Below, in pieces: positions 1 to 7,002 of a stretch of DNA of 14,618 nucleotides. This DNA is from a bacterium (GTDB lineage Bacteria > Chloroflexota > Dormibacteria > UBA8260 > Bog-877): contig JAJYWM010000319.1 in assembly GCA_021791455.1 (NCBI GenBank), forward strand, positions 1 through 14,618. Reading direction: 5' to 3'. The position numbers were made by a program, and so were the translations under genes. The notes under the pieces were generated by a model. That model saw only the letters and a program-made list of their open reading frames with translations. It was not told the origin of the DNA and made no database searches. Each line of letters opens with the position of its first letter. Within the stretch, counting starts at the first letter, position 1.

Positions 1-89
1 TCGGGAGGGCCCCAAGTGCCCTTGTACATCACCCTGCCTGGGGCAACCAACAGCGTGGCGCTTCCAATGTCAGCGATTTCGGTGGCCAT
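1..89 (-). CDS. Possible 5' fragment of an unknown gene running off the window
   Basis: A minus-strand frame opens at an ATG at 89-87 and stays open to the window edge, giving 29 residues that begin MATEIADIGSATLLVAPG. A GAAGG about 11 bases upstream could be a ribosome binding site. I do not recognise the product. If the window were a closed circle, the frame would run only about ten more codons into the right end before a TGA, which would make it a 39-residue ORF of doubtful reality. The call rests only on the open frame and the weak Shine-Dalgarno sequence. Confidence 0.2.
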   Translation of the reverse strand, partial: MATEIADIGSATLLVAPGRVMYKGTWGPP

Positions 90-282
90 CGGCTGCTGGA
101 CCTTCGGGGACGCGACCGGAATCTACCCGCCCAGTGCCTTGACCACCAGCCATTTCAGTGGGCTTAGTGAAGCTCCCCAGCAACGATGGGCGTCGCCGAT
201 GATGTCTGCGGTGCCGATGGGCCTGATAAAGCTGCCCTAGGATCCTCACACGAGGGGGATCACGGCGGCCGGGCTGTCTCGT

Positions 283-294
283 GAACGATCGTTC
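283..294. repeat. 12-bp perfect palindrome GAACGATCGTTC
   Basis: GAACGATCGTTC is a perfect inverted repeat. It extends to an 18-bp near-palindrome (280-297) with one mismatched pair. A related palindrome, AAACGGCCGTTT, lies at 1085-1096 beyond the recombinase gene, and both fit RAACGNNCGTTY. It could be a recombinase or repressor site, but its function is not shown by the sequence. Confidence 0.5.
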
Positions 295-362
295 GCGGAC
301 ACCCTCGCTCATCGAGACGTTCCACTAGGCCTCACCTGTAACGCAGGCCGTGTACGCATCTA

Positions 363-392
363 TGTAACGCTCCCCCCTGTTTGCGATAGGCT
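363..392 (+). promoter_or_regulatory. Possible promoter of the 399-974 recombinase, leaderless
   Basis: TGTAAC (363-368) and TAGGCT (387-392) are separated by 18 bp and could be -35 and -10 elements. The -10 ends only six bases before the ATG at 399, so transcription would start at or very near the start codon. No Shine-Dalgarno sequence precedes that ATG, which fits a leaderless mRNA as is common in actinobacteria. The -35 match is weak. Confidence 0.35.
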
Positions 393-398
393 TGGACC

Positions 399-974
399 AT
401 GCGCATCGGCTACGGGCGGGTGTCCACCACCGACCAGAATCTCGACGCCCAGCGGGACGCGCTCCAGGCCGCGGGCTGCGACCAGGTCCTCGTCGACAAG
501 GCCAGCGGGAAGTTGGCCAGCCGCCCCGAGCTGGACAAGGCGCTCCTGGTCGCCCGGGGCGGCGACCAGCTGGTCGTCACCAAGCTCGACCGGCTCGGAC
601 GCTCCCTCGAGCACCTGATCGTCCTGTCCAACGAGTTGCAGGCTCGGAGCGTCGACCTGGTGGTGCTCGACCAGGGGATCGACACCTCCACCGCCGTGGG
701 CCGTATGTTCTTCCAGATCCTCGGCGCAATCGCCGAGTTCGAGCACGCCTTGATGGTCGAGCGCACCCGCGACGGCCTGGCCGCCGCCCGTGCCCGTGGC
801 CGTACCGGGGGGCAGCGGCCCAAGCTCAGCCCCCGCCAGGCCAGGATCGCCCAGGACATGTACGACCAGACGGGCCCCGATGGGCGGCGGGCTCACACCG
901 TCGCCGAGATCGCCGCCGAGTTCGGGGTCTCGCGCCCCACCATCTACCGCCACCTCCAGCGCCCGGGTCGATGA
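399..974 (+). CDS. Serine recombinase of the resolvase/invertase family
   Basis: This 191-residue protein has the length and layout of a small serine recombinase. The N-terminal catalytic domain begins [14 protein letters not shown] with the nucleophile Ser9, and TKLDRLGRS supplies the conserved arginines (Arg65, Arg68). [22 protein letters not shown] (about 94-115) leads into the long dimer helix ending [14 protein letters not shown]. The C-terminal helix-turn-helix is around 168-187 ([18 protein letters not shown]). Such enzymes cut and rejoin DNA at paired sites, resolving cointegrates or plasmid multimers or inverting segments. On a plasmid backbone, multimer resolution is the likeliest role (inference). 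No transposase gene adjoins it, and it is not a close copy of the second resolvase at 13634-14314. The family assignment is secure; its target site is not identified. Confidence 0.93.
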   Translation: MRIGYGRVSTTDQNLDAQRDALQAAGCDQVLVDKASGKLASRPELDKALLVARGGDQLVVTKLDRLGRSLEHLIVLSNELQARSVDLVVLDQGIDTSTAVGRMFFQILGAIAEFEHALMVERTRDGLAAARARGRTGGQRPKLSPRQARIAQDMYDQTGPDGRRAHTVAEIAAEFGVSRPTIYRHLQRPGR

Positions 975-1084
975 CCGCCGCCGCTCAGAATCGGTGGACC
1001 GGGGACGCTATGAGACGCTGATTGTGGGCATGGGTTGTGAACGCACCCAAGGACCGTCGTGGCCAGCCATCGCGGTCGTCGCAT

Positions 1085-1096
1085 AAACGGCCGTTT
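1085..1096. repeat. 12-bp perfect palindrome AAACGGCCGTTT
   Basis: AAACGGCCGTTT lies in the 157-bp gap between the convergent recombinase and PIN genes. It shares AACGNNCGTT with the palindrome at 283-294 on the other side of the recombinase. It has no loop and no T run, so it is a poor terminator candidate. A protein-binding site is more plausible. Confidence 0.45.
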
Positions 1097-1131
1097 GTTG
1101 GATGGCGACAGCGCGCGCGCACGCCGTAGTC

Positions 1132-1989
1132 TCAGTGGTCTGCAGGAGGGGCTAGAAGCCGCTCCTCGTCGGGGAGTTCCACCACGGTCAGGCCGCGGGC
1201 CTCGGCCCTCAGCTGCATGGACAGATCGCCGGTGACTAGGCGGACCGGACCTCCCTTGCGCGAAGTCAGCGCCTCTGTGCGGTCGAGGATCTCTTCGTCG
1301 GTATTGAGGTGCGGTTGGTGCCCGCGTCGGTCCAGAAGGACCTCCAGGGTTACGTTGTCTCGGATCTGGGCCGGTCCGGCACCTCTCCCTGCGAGGCGTT
1401 GCCGCATCGCCTTCAGTCGAGCACCTGCCCGGTCCCCTGTAGGCCTCCTGGCCATGTTCTTCTTGTCGTCGAGTTCACGGAGCACGGCAAGGGGGACGAT
1501 GATCCGCACCTTCTCCTGCCCAAGGACGCCGCACCAGTCGATGTCCGTGAAGGGCTTGAAGTGCAAGTGGGCGTTTGTGTCGAGGACGGCCCGCGCCGCC
1601 ACCGGGTCAGCCTGAGAGTCCTCCTTGATCAACGCGTCGAGTTGGTCTGTCAGTCGGTCCAGCCAGGCCTGCTGCCACTCGACTTCCTTGGCGAGGAGGG
1701 GCCACGGTCGCGGGCTGCCGGCACGGAGTTCCCGGATGTGCCAGTAGCGAGCGGAGTGGAGGTGGTCGAGCCAGGTGTCACCCGCGAACCAGCGCTGCAT
1801 CATCGTCTCGGCCATCTCCACTTCCGAGAGGTAGTTGTTCTGCGCGGCGAGCAGCGACGCCACCGTCGGTACGCCGGTGGCGGCACTCCCCAGTCGATTG
1901 CGCAGATCGCGAAGGCCATCACGAACGGAGTGTGGGTCGACGCCGGGCAGGAGGTCCACGCCGACGAGTATCCCAGCTTGCAGCCACAC
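1132..1989 (-). CDS. PIN-domain protein (probable ribonuclease)
   Basis: The product has 285 residues. The C-terminal half (about 132-275) is a PIN domain with all four acidic positions visible: Asp137 in AVLDTNAHLHF, Glu172 in IIVPLAVLRELDDKK, Asp231/Glu232 in NTDEEILDRTEAL and Asp255 in VRLVTGDLSMQLRAEARGL. The order and spacing resemble the PIN domain fused to PhoH-type proteins, more than compact VapC toxins. The N-terminal 130 residues are helical and unrecognised. PIN domains are metal-dependent nucleases, mostly acting on RNA. The start used is a GTG; a TAG lies eight codons upstream and no ATG is available in between. No small antitoxin gene adjoins it, so a VapBC-type pair is not supported. 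It lies on the same strand as the restriction-modification genes, 251 bp downstream, and may be an accessory defence nuclease (inference). Confidence 0.8.
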   Translation of the reverse strand: MWLQAGILVGVDLLPGVDPHSVRDGLRDLRNRLGSAATGVPTVASLLAAQNNYLSEVEMAETMMQRWFAGDTWLDHLHSARYWHIRELRAGSPRPWPLLAKEVEWQQAWLDRLTDQLDALIKEDSQADPVAARAVLDTNAHLHFKPFTDIDWCGVLGQEKVRIIVPLAVLRELDDKKNMARRPTGDRAGARLKAMRQRLAGRGAGPAQIRDNVTLEVLLDRRGHQPHLNTDEEILDRTEALTSRKGGPVRLVTGDLSMQLRAEARGLTVVELPDEERLLAPPADH

Positions 1990-2240
1990 GACCGGCGAGC
2001 TGGGGCCATCCTAAATGTGGCTGGTGGCGACCGCTATGGCCCACGCGGAACCCGCTGGCAGGTGGCACCCATCGCCAGGATCCTCGCTCGCTCGGGAAGC
2101 ACGCTCACGCGCGGGCGACCGACGCACGGCGGCCTTCACCTTGATCCTCTCGCGCTGGCCGCAGTTAGGACCAGCGCTCATGACCGTTGGAGCCGCCAGT
2201 CCCAGTCAACCCAGGCCTGAGTTGTCGACAGCCGATGAGA
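1990..2240. other. Gap between the PIN gene and the endonuclease gene
   Basis: No recognisable gene. A 56-codon minus-strand frame (2181-2011, starting MSAGPNCGQRERIKVKAAV, stop TAG) has moderately GC-rich third positions but no clear ribosome binding site and no recognisable fold. It ends 21 bases before the PIN start, so it could be a leader peptide or a chance frame. The gap must contain the PIN promoter if that gene is not read through from the endonuclease gene. Confidence 0.3.
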
Positions 2241-3263
2241 TCACACCGGCGGGTCTGGGACCAGCATCGTGGCAGTCCGCCGCAAGCCCGCCAGCAGATC
2301 ACTGCGGCGCTCCCGTGACTTGAGCCATTCCTGGACGAAGTCCCTGAAGTGGATGGTCTCGCGCGACACGCTCACGTGCACGTTGGGGTCCGTGTTCATC
2401 CTCTGCAAGAACACGTACGGGCTGCGCTTGTGGTCCCGGTAGAAGATGGCTTTGCAACGAGCCCCTGATATGGCCCGAAACGGAAGTTGCTCCAGTGCCT
2501 GGGCGTCATAGCCGACCCGTTCGATCAAGAGATCGATAGATTCGCCAACAGTTGCCTCTATGAAGCTGTCCTCGAGATCCCGGGGCATGCCTTTGAAGGT
2601 CGTCACCATCTGGAACACCTTGCGCCCGGGGTCCGAGAGCGTGGCCCAATAGGCTGCCCGGAGGCGAGCCAAGAGCGTCCAGTCGACCAGGTACACGTAG
2701 ACCAGTGGCAGCTGGTCCTCCCTCGCTGAGGACCCGAAGATCTTGTAGGTGGCGATCGGCAGCGTATCGTCGGCTGGCATCCCCACGAAACCCTCTGCCA
2801 GTCGGAACTGCACCCCAGCGTTCTTCACGTTGATGGCCAGCCGGAACTGCTCCACTCCAACGTCGGTGTTGGTGGCCACCTGGGGCTGGGTCCCCTCGGC
2901 CTCGATCACGTAATCGCTCCAGTCCCGCTTCTCGACGGTTCCCCTCAGCGTCAGACCGAGCGCCGTGATCGCGAGTGAGTAGGCGCGGGAGAATGCGATC
3001 TCCGTGAAACGGCCCGACACGAGGTTGGCGAATCGATTGTTCCACCCCTTGCGCCTCTCGAGCGGTTTGCCTGGGGCAGCGGCGCGCAGGGTGCGTAGAA
3101 ACGTGTGGCTTGACCCTGCGACTGCGGTCTGGAAGCTCGTCGGCAGATCCTGGCTGGTCAGGAGGCCCAACGCCTCCTGCTCCAGGGGGGCTGGTGCGGT
3201 CCAGGTTGTCAGCTGCTGCCATTGGGCCTGGTCCAGCAGCTCCACGAGAGGCTCGCCCGGCAC
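2241..3263 (-). CDS. Probable type II restriction endonuclease
   Basis: This 340-residue protein follows the cytosine methyltransferase gene by 50 bp on the same strand, the usual place for the matching endonuclease. I do not recognise the exact family. A possible PD-(D/E)XK-like core can be picked out: a helix with GRFTEIAFSRAYSL (Glu88), then TNTDVGVEQF (Asp134), then the strand RLAINVKNAG, where Lys147 would be the catalytic lysine. The residue normally Asp/Glu two positions before that lysine is Asn145, as happens in some divergent enzymes. No membrane segment or other domain is visible. The start is a GTG at 3263-3261, the first start after an in-frame TGA, with a weak AGG just upstream. 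It should cut the sequence protected by the neighbouring methylase. The function is inferred mainly from position; a different effector linked to the methylase remains possible. Confidence 0.68.
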   Translation of the reverse strand: MPGEPLVELLDQAQWQQLTTWTAPAPLEQEALGLLTSQDLPTSFQTAVAGSSHTFLRTLRAAAPGKPLERRKGWNNRFANLVSGRFTEIAFSRAYSLAITALGLTLRGTVEKRDWSDYVIEAEGTQPQVATNTDVGVEQFRLAINVKNAGVQFRLAEGFVGMPADDTLPIATYKIFGSSAREDQLPLVYVYLVDWTLLARLRAAYWATLSDPGRKVFQMVTTFKGMPRDLEDSFIEATVGESIDLLIERVGYDAQALEQLPFRAISGARCKAIFYRDHKRSPYVFLQRMNTDPNVHVSVSRETIHFRDFVQEWLKSRERRSDLLAGLRRTATMLVPDPPV

Positions 3264-3313
3264 CCTGGCATCATCTCATGCCGGAAGAACCGTTCTCAAC
3301 CGTCTTGGCGCCG

Positions 3314-4564
3314 CTAGGCCCTTGCGAGTGCCCCCACGATCCTCTTCGCTGGAGACCCGTCACTCTCAAGCGCGAGGGCGAGCTGCCTTCCGAGTGCAGG
3401 GGCAACCTCGCGGCCAAGGATCTGCTCCCGGATGGCCCTGGTGACCACTCTGGCCAACGGAGGTGGAACCGCGTTCCCGATCTGCAGCTGGATCTCGCGC
3501 CGGCTGCCGGCGAATTCGTAGTCGTCGGGGAAGCCGTGCAAACGTCGCAGCTCTGGAACCCGGAGGCGGCGGTTTTCCCAATGGAAGGGGCCGACGTAGG
3601 GCCCGGGCTGGCCCTGGATGGTAGGCGCTGGTCGATCCGGCGAGAGCTTTAGCAGGAATGTCCAGTACCGGGACCGCCACTCGAAGAGCGGCTTCGGGTA
3701 CCCCTCGTGAGCGGTGTAGTGAAGGTAGTTGCCCCCCGGTGGGATCTCCGCTAGGAGATGGCCGTACTTCCCGCCCACCAATTCGTCCGCCTCTGGCTCG
3801 GTCGCGAGGCCGTCCAGAGCCTCGCGGGCCGTCACGTGGGGGCGAAGCCGGGACGCATGCAAGGGCCGCACCCGCCGCTCATGCTCTCCCCAGTGAGTAG
3901 GCCCAGGCAGGTCCAGATCGCGGCCCTCCCGAGCGCCCACGACGAAGAGCCGCTGCCGGTTCTGCGGCACGCCATAGTCAGCCGCGTTGAGGACCGCGTA
4001 GGTGCATGAGTAGCCGTGGCCAGCGATGCCTGCTTGCAGGCGCTCGAAGAAGGCGCGCGACTGGTTGCGGTACGCGAGGCCGAAGACGTTCTCCATCAGG
4101 TAGGCCTTCGGCCGCAAGGCACCTAGGAAACGGACGTAGTCCTCCAGTAGGTTCGCGCGTGGATCCAGGCCCGCTCGCTTGTACTCGAGGTGGAAACCAG
4201 ACTTGGAGAAGGCGACGCAGGGCGGCCCGCCGACGAGGAGGTCGATCTCTCCGGGGCCCACCCTGATCCCACGCATGAGGTCTTCTGGATCGAGCTTGGT
4301 GATGTCCGCCGGGCGCACCTCGCTGAGGCGGGGGAAGAACCGGGCTCGGTTCCGGTTCATCGTCGCCACCGCCATGGGATCGCTCTCCACCGCGGCAAGG
4401 AGGGAGTACCCGGCCTGCTCTACCCCGAGATCGAGACCACCGGCGCCCGTGAACAGGCCCACGGCTACTAGGGCTCGGTCCGCATCGGGCCGCAGTTGGG
4501 TCGTAACCCGCAGTCGCGGCGGGCGGGTGGCTTTGGTCTCCCTCACGCTGGACATCTCTCCCAA
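3314..4564 (-). CDS. DNA (cytosine-5)-methyltransferase
   Basis: The product has 416 residues and carries the C5-methylase motifs in canonical order. Motif I is VGLFTGAGGLDLGVEQAGY (about 36-53, S-adenosylmethionine binding). Motif IV is GGPPCVAFSKSG with catalytic Cys116. Motif VI is ENV (158-160), motif VIII QNRQRLFVVGAR (201-212) and motif X IGNAVPP (362-368). The variable target-recognition region lies roughly at 220-330. It transfers a methyl group to C5 of cytosine in the site cut by the partner enzyme encoded just downstream. The start is uncertain: TTG at 4564, ATG at 4555 (MSSVRE) or GTG at 4546 are in frame. GGGAG just upstream of the ATG is too close for that start and better placed for the GTG. 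The target sequence cannot be read from the protein. Confidence 0.95.
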   Translation of the reverse strand: MGEMSSVRETKATRPPRLRVTTQLRPDADRALVAVGLFTGAGGLDLGVEQAGYSLLAAVESDPMAVATMNRNRARFFPRLSEVRPADITKLDPEDLMRGIRVGPGEIDLLVGGPPCVAFSKSGFHLEYKRAGLDPRANLLEDYVRFLGALRPKAYLMENVFGLAYRNQSRAFFERLQAGIAGHGYSCTYAVLNAADYGVPQNRQRLFVVGAREGRDLDLPGPTHWGEHERRVRPLHASRLRPHVTAREALDGLATEPEADELVGGKYGHLLAEIPPGGNYLHYTAHEGYPKPLFEWRSRYWTFLLKLSPDRPAPTIQGQPGPYVGPFHWENRRLRVPELRRLHGFPDDYEFAGSRREIQLQIGNAVPPPLARVVTRAIREQILGREVAPALGRQLALALESDGSPAKRIVGALARA

Positions 4565-4725
4565 CCATTGTCCGGTGGGAGTCCTATAGGGATGTAGACC
4601 CTCTTACCAGAAGCCACAGTAGTGACAGGGAGCGCGGCGGACCTCAGGGTCAAGCCCATGTCGATGGCCGGGCCGAGTCGGCATAGGAGGACCACGTCAA
4701 GACCTGACAGCAGCCGCAAACTCAT
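4543..4725 (-). CDS. Doubtful 60-residue ORF between the partition and methylase genes
   Basis: An ATG frame overlaps the last 29 bases of the ribbon-helix-helix gene and runs 22 bases into the methylase frame. The 60 residues (MSLRLLSGLDVV, ending DNGWERCPA) match nothing I recognise, and no clear ribosome binding site precedes it. Without it there would be a 132-bp gap, enough for a methylase promoter. CCTATAGG (4583-4590, a perfect 8-bp palindrome) lies in this gap and could be a -10 or operator element. I think a regulatory gap is more likely than a gene. Confidence 0.2.
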   Translation of the reverse strand: MSLRLLSGLDVVLLCRLGPAIDMGLTLRSAALPVTTVASGKRVYIPIGLPPDNGWERCPA

Positions 4726-5050
4726 CAGTCACCGAGGCGGGGAGCTGCCTGAGCGCGTACGCGACCAACTCGGCCTTGGTGAGGCGGACCCCCCGCACAC
4801 GAAGCTGAACCCCCAGAACGGCAAGCCTGTCATCGAGGCTACGGGGGACGCGGACACCGAGTGCGACCAGCGGATCGGGGTCCGGCACCCTCTCGCTCGG
4901 CGCGAAGCCGGCCTCTGGCTCCTGCGCCACCTCGCCGGCATTCGTGCCTTCAGCCTCCGCGTGCGTCCTTGGCCGCAGCGGCACCGGCATGCGCCGCGGC
5001 GTCGGGACCGCCGCCTGGCGGCGCCGGCGCAGATCCTCTATCCCACTCAC
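4697..5050 (-). CDS. Ribbon-helix-helix partition protein (ParB-type adaptor)
   Basis: The gene encodes 117 residues and starts at a GTG that overlaps the ParA stop (GTGA, 5050-5047), which implies translational coupling. Residues about 61-104 fit a ribbon-helix-helix unit: a strand (VALGVRVPRSL), a helix (DDRLAVLGVQLRV), a turn and a second helix (TKAELVAYALRQLP). The first 55 residues are basic, proline-rich and probably disordered (LRRRRQAAVPTPRR). That matches the flexible arginine-bearing tails by which small partition proteins of the ParG/omega class stimulate their ParA ATPase (known for the class, inferred here). It should bind the repeats upstream of parA as both centromere and operator. 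Confidence 0.75.
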   Translation of the reverse strand: MSGIEDLRRRRQAAVPTPRRMPVPLRPRTHAEAEGTNAGEVAQEPEAGFAPSERVPDPDPLVALGVRVPRSLDDRLAVLGVQLRVRGVRLTKAELVAYALRQLPASVTDEFAAAVRS

Positions 5051-5757
5051 CTTGCCACCTCCTTGCGAACGCCTTCGGCGAGCTGCTCAAGTTCGATTTG
5101 GGCCCGGGCGATCGCTTCCCCAGGAGGAGTGGCCGCGCCCACTGCCGTTCTCCGTTTCCGCCGCGGCCACCAACGGTGGTCGGAGATGCCCGTGGCCACT
5201 GGCACTTGATACCGCGTGGCCAGCTCCTCCAACCTGTTGATGGCGGCCAGATCCGGCCAGCGCACCACCCGGTTCGGCACCAGGAGGAGGCGAAACTCGG
5301 TCGCCTCCTCCAGCAGCCCTTCAAGCGCATCAAGCTCGCGTCCAGCCAGGACCACGGGAACCACCACCAGGTCAGCGGCAGCCATGGCCGCATACGTCAG
5401 CGACGCGGCCCCGGGATGAGTGTCGATGACCACGTCGCGATCCCACGCATCTGCCCAGGAGCGGAGTTTGGCCGAGACGTTGGCCTCTGCGGCGTCAATC
5501 TCGACGATCAAGGGGTGGGATGGAACCAGTTCCGGGCGGCCAGAGAGCCTGAGCGTGCTGGGGATCCTCCCCTCCCCCACCAGTGCTTCCAGGAGCGAAG
5601 ACCGACGATTGCCGGCAGGATCCACCCCACAAGCCCGGGTCGCGCTGCCGTAGTCCCAGTCGAGGTCGACCAGTATCCCTTTGAGGGAGTAGGCGAGTTC
5701 AATCGCCAGAGAGGTTTTCCCCACCCCGCCCTTGTTGGACGCGACTGTAACCAGCAC
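5047..5757 (-). CDS. parA: ParA-family partition ATPase
   Basis: This 236-residue protein lacks an N-terminal DNA-binding domain, the form typical of type Ib plasmid partition ATPases. The deviant Walker A motif NKGGVGKTS (8-16) carries the signature Lys9 as well as Lys14. LVDLDWDYGSAT (29-40) is the A' motif and DVVIDTHPGA (108-117) the Walker B region. ADLVVVPVVLAGRELDAL (128-145) is the next conserved strand and helix. ATP-bound dimers bind the nucleoid non-specifically and move plasmid copies bound by the adaptor protein. The start is GTG at 5757 with no strong Shine-Dalgarno sequence. It forms an operon with the ribbon-helix-helix gene, and the repeats at 5784-5835 lie immediately upstream. 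Confidence 0.92.
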   Translation of the reverse strand: MLVTVASNKGGVGKTSLAIELAYSLKGILVDLDWDYGSATRACGVDPAGNRRSSLLEALVGEGRIPSTLRLSGRPELVPSHPLIVEIDAAEANVSAKLRSWADAWDRDVVIDTHPGAASLTYAAMAAADLVVVPVVLAGRELDALEGLLEEATEFRLLLVPNRVVRWPDLAAINRLEELATRYQVPVATGISDHRWWPRRKRRTAVGAATPPGEAIARAQIELEQLAEGVRKEVAR

Positions 5758-5783
5758 TCTGCTAGCTTACTCGGTTGTTCGCT

Positions 5784-5835
5784 AAGTAGCAAGACTGCGC
5801 GTTTGATAGCTAGGTAGCCAGGTAGCTAGTTCGCT
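5784..5835. repeat. 8-bp repeat array upstream of parA, candidate centromere/operator
   Basis: Three 8-bp units abut between parA and the repA stop: TGATAGCT (5804-5811), AGGTAGCC (5812-5819) and AGGTAGCT (5820-5827). A degenerate fourth, AGTTCGCT (5828-5835), follows. A separate copy, AAGTAGCA, lies at 5784-5791. The core NGTAGC/NATAGC is shared. GCTAAGTAGC (5781-5790) and GCTAGGTAGC (5809-5818) are also inverted repeats with GCTA/TAGC arms, 28 bp apart. Ribbon-helix-helix partition proteins commonly bind short tandem 7-8-bp repeats upstream of parA, so a centromere that also represses the operon is the natural reading (inference). Confidence 0.6.
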
Positions 5836-5862
5836 CGCTATCTCTCGGGACAGCGAGGCGCC

Positions 5863-7002
5863 TTAGTGCAGTACCCGCAGCCGCTGGACCGGGGTGGGGG
5901 AGGGGTGCAGCCGCAAGCCCCGGACCGTCAAGTCCCAGCTCGCCGCTGGGTACACCGACTGTACCTCCCGGAGCCGGAGTGAGAACTTGCGACGGAAGTC
6001 GCGCGTGCGGGCGTAGCCGGCCCCGAACTGTAGCTCGAGAAGCTGCCAGGGAATCAAGGTGTCCCTCTTCAGATAGGACATGCGATGGGCCATCCAGATG
6101 TACGTGTCGATCGCCATAGGGCTGTCCTTGATGAGTCGCAGGGCGCCCATGTCGACCGGGACCGGGCGCCTGGTGATCTCGGTGAAGAACTCGTGGCTCA
6201 GAGTCACGCTGCTCTCCCACAGCGTGTCCTGGTCAGGGTTCCGAGGGTCCCACCAAAGGTCCGTGTGAGCGGCCACCCTGAAGCCGTCGTCCGTCCACCT
6301 GCCGTCCCCGTCGAACGTGGCCGAGATGGTGGCGGCGAACAGAGCCTTGGCCTGGTTGCGAAGCCTCGTGATGTCGCCCCGGGGGCCGCCGGTCCGGCAC
6401 AGGTCCAGCCGGGCCATGAACTTCGCCATGGACGTGCCCAGGACCAATCTAGGCTCCTTGGACCTGACGGCTTCGGTGGTGACCCAGGCCAGGAGCAGCC
6501 GCGGGATTGAGCCGTAGGGGATCCCGGTCTTCGACGGGGCAAGAATGGTCAGCTCAAGTTGACCATTGCGCCGGACGAACTCGGTCACTCCCTGCGGAAG
6601 CGGGCGATGAGGGATGGTCGCCTGGGCCATGATGCGCGCGTAGTACGCAAGCTCTCCGACCTGGCGAGCCTGCTCCATCTCGATAGCGGCGGCCTCTTCG
6701 GCGATGGCTAGATCCGAGGTGGTTCGATCGAGGGGAGGGAAGGCGTTGGCATCGCAAAGGAAGCCGATCTCGACTCGATGGCCAAGCTGGTCGCCGAGGT
6801 GATCGCAGAGTTCCTTCTGATGCTTTGCGGCGAGTTCCACCGCGACCGGTGACCGGACGGTGATCCTCAACTCCCGGTCGGAGACCCAGGCCAGCAGCGC
6901 ATCCCCCAGGACACCGTGCCTAACCGGAGCCGGCAGCACCGCAACAGCCGCGCTCCAGGCGGCCTCTTGACCCTCGACGGTCATGTGTCCCGGGTCCTGC
7001 AT
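5863..7002 (-). CDS. repA: RepA-type plasmid replication initiator
   Basis: This protein has 379 residues. The central part (about 147-226) is the signature of the plasmid RepA family: GQLELTILAPSKTGIPYGS, then IPRLLLAWVTTEAV, LVLGTSMAKFMARLDL and GDITRLRNQAKALFAA. The C-terminal half carries the probable second DNA-binding region. Residues about 12-82 look different in kind: a Trp-containing helix, the strand DRELRITVRSP, the helix VAVELAAKHQKELCDHLGDQLG and the strand HRVEIGFL. This pattern resembles DnaA domain I or DciA-like helicase-interaction domains. The start ATG at 7002 has AGGAG eight bases upstream. Iteron-like repeats lie 160-260 bp upstream. It should bind the iterons, open the origin and help load the replicative helicase. 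The family call is strong; the N-terminal domain reading is inference. Confidence 0.88.
   Translation of the reverse strand: MQDPGHMTVEGQEAAWSAAVAVLPAPVRHGVLGDALLAWVSDRELRITVRSPVAVELAAKHQKELCDHLGDQLGHRVEIGFLCDANAFPPLDRTTSDLAIAEEAAAIEMEQARQVGELAYYARIMAQATIPHRPLPQGVTEFVRRNGQLELTILAPSKTGIPYGSIPRLLLAWVTTEAVRSKEPRLVLGTSMAKFMARLDLCRTGGPRGDITRLRNQAKALFAATISATFDGDGRWTDDGFRVAAHTDLWWDPRNPDQDTLWESSVTLSHEFFTEITRRPVPVDMGALRLIKDSPMAIDTYIWMAHRMSYLKRDTLIPWQLLELQFGAGYARTRDFRRKFSLRLREVQSVYPAASWDLTVRGLRLHPSPTPVQRLRVLH

Larger units (their letters stand above)
90..398. other. Intergenic stretch upstream of the first recombinase gene
   Basis: No convincing gene is visible. A minus-strand frame between two TAG codons (about 129-240) looks protein-like but has no usable start. 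The stretch holds a 12-bp palindrome (283-294), two copies of TGTAACGC (337-344 and 363-370, 26 bp apart) and a possible promoter next to the recombinase start. Serine recombinases often bind sites just upstream of their own gene, so this is where a resolution site or an operator would be expected. That is inference. Confidence 0.4.

Noticed and set aside
129..240. Minus-strand protein-like frame (ends LKWLVVKALGG)
   Set aside because: It lies between two TAG codons with no start codon; possible remnant, but there is no family evidence.
1085..1096. Rho-independent terminator between the convergent recombinase and PIN genes
   Set aside because: The palindrome has no loop and no T run follows, so a terminator is not supported.
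1132..1989. VapC toxin of a VapBC pair
   Set aside because: The protein is twice the usual VapC length, and no small antitoxin gene lies directly upstream.
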